NCBI GenBank assembly: GCA_044360285.1
Contig: JBIKKP010000059.1
Span: 1-5,816 of the forward strand
From: UBA2645 sp044360285
GTDB lineage: Bacteria; Pseudomonadota; Alphaproteobacteria; Rickettsiales; UBA1997
Direction of reading: 5' to 3'
Length of the DNA stretch: 5,816 nucleotides
The notes beneath the pieces are model-generated. The model saw nothing but the letters and a program-made list of their open reading frames with translations, was not told where the DNA came from and searched no databases. Both the position numbers and the translations under genes were made by a program. Positions 5,705-5,816 of the stretch are shown here, one piece after another. Every line of letters starts with the position of its first letter. Position 1 is the stretch's first letter.

Positions 5705-5816
5705 ACTACTGTCCGGTTAAGAAACTAACAAAACCTCATCAACCCTTGTTATTCAAGGGCTAAAGATGGGTGAAAAGTTTTTTCGATCTAGAAATGATTT
5801 TTTGAATATCCTTTTA
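5705..5816. mobile_element. Possible insertion-sequence end with short open frames (tentative)
   Basis: The match to the palindrome stops at about 5704 and the next bases, ACTACTGTCCGGTTAAG, have the look of an insertion-sequence terminal repeat; this is an impression from sequence style and not a database match. About 60 bp further in, an ATG at 5766 opens 17 codons (MGEKFFRSRNDFLNILL) to the window edge. On the minus strand a frame ending at TGA (5755-5753) is also open to the edge. Either could be part of a transposase, or neither. A 6-bp hairpin, CCCTTG (5743-5748) with CAAGGG (5754-5759), lies in between. The other end of the putative element is outside the window. Confidence 0.25.

Overview
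The window reads as a chromosomal segment of an AT-leaning alphaproteobacterium, possibly a host-associated Rickettsiales- or Holosporales-like one. This rests on the style of the Pth, TrpS and NadA proteins, an ankyrin-repeat/coiled-coil protein inside a housekeeping operon, and dispersed palindromic repeats. No rRNA or other marker is present to confirm the taxonomy, and the host-associated lifestyle is inference.

Layout: positions 1-109 hold the 3' end of an unrecognised gene. Its TAA directly abuts the ATG of a 577-aa ankyrin/coiled-coil protein (110-1843). After 12 nt comes trpS (tryptophanyl-tRNA synthetase, 1856-2830), and after a further 10 nt nadA (quinolinate synthase, 2841-3797). 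These four plus-strand genes look like one transcription unit. Facing them on the minus strand is a 366-aa cysteine-rich putative lipoprotein (3926-5026). The convergent gap between nadA and this gene holds an approximately 95-bp element made of two palindromes in opposite orientation. Only 11 nt separate the lipoprotein start codon from the divergent start of pth (peptidyl-tRNA hydrolase, 5038-5601).

Downstream of pth (5602-5816) no complete gene is visible. This stretch holds a second inverted pair of palindromes, unrelated in sequence but built the same way. Its right-hand palindrome is cut short at about 5704, next to a stretch that could be an insertion-sequence end, followed by short ORFs open at the window edge.

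Functionally, trpS and pth serve translation (charging tRNA-Trp and recycling peptidyl-tRNA), and nadA makes the quinolinate precursor of NAD. The ankyrin protein and the lipoprotein are the lineage-specific parts. The most interesting signals are the two REPIN-like palindrome doublets, whose inner stems covary between copies, the repeated paired-cysteine layout of the lipoprotein, the near absence of Shine-Dalgarno sequences, and the extremely tight divergent start pair.
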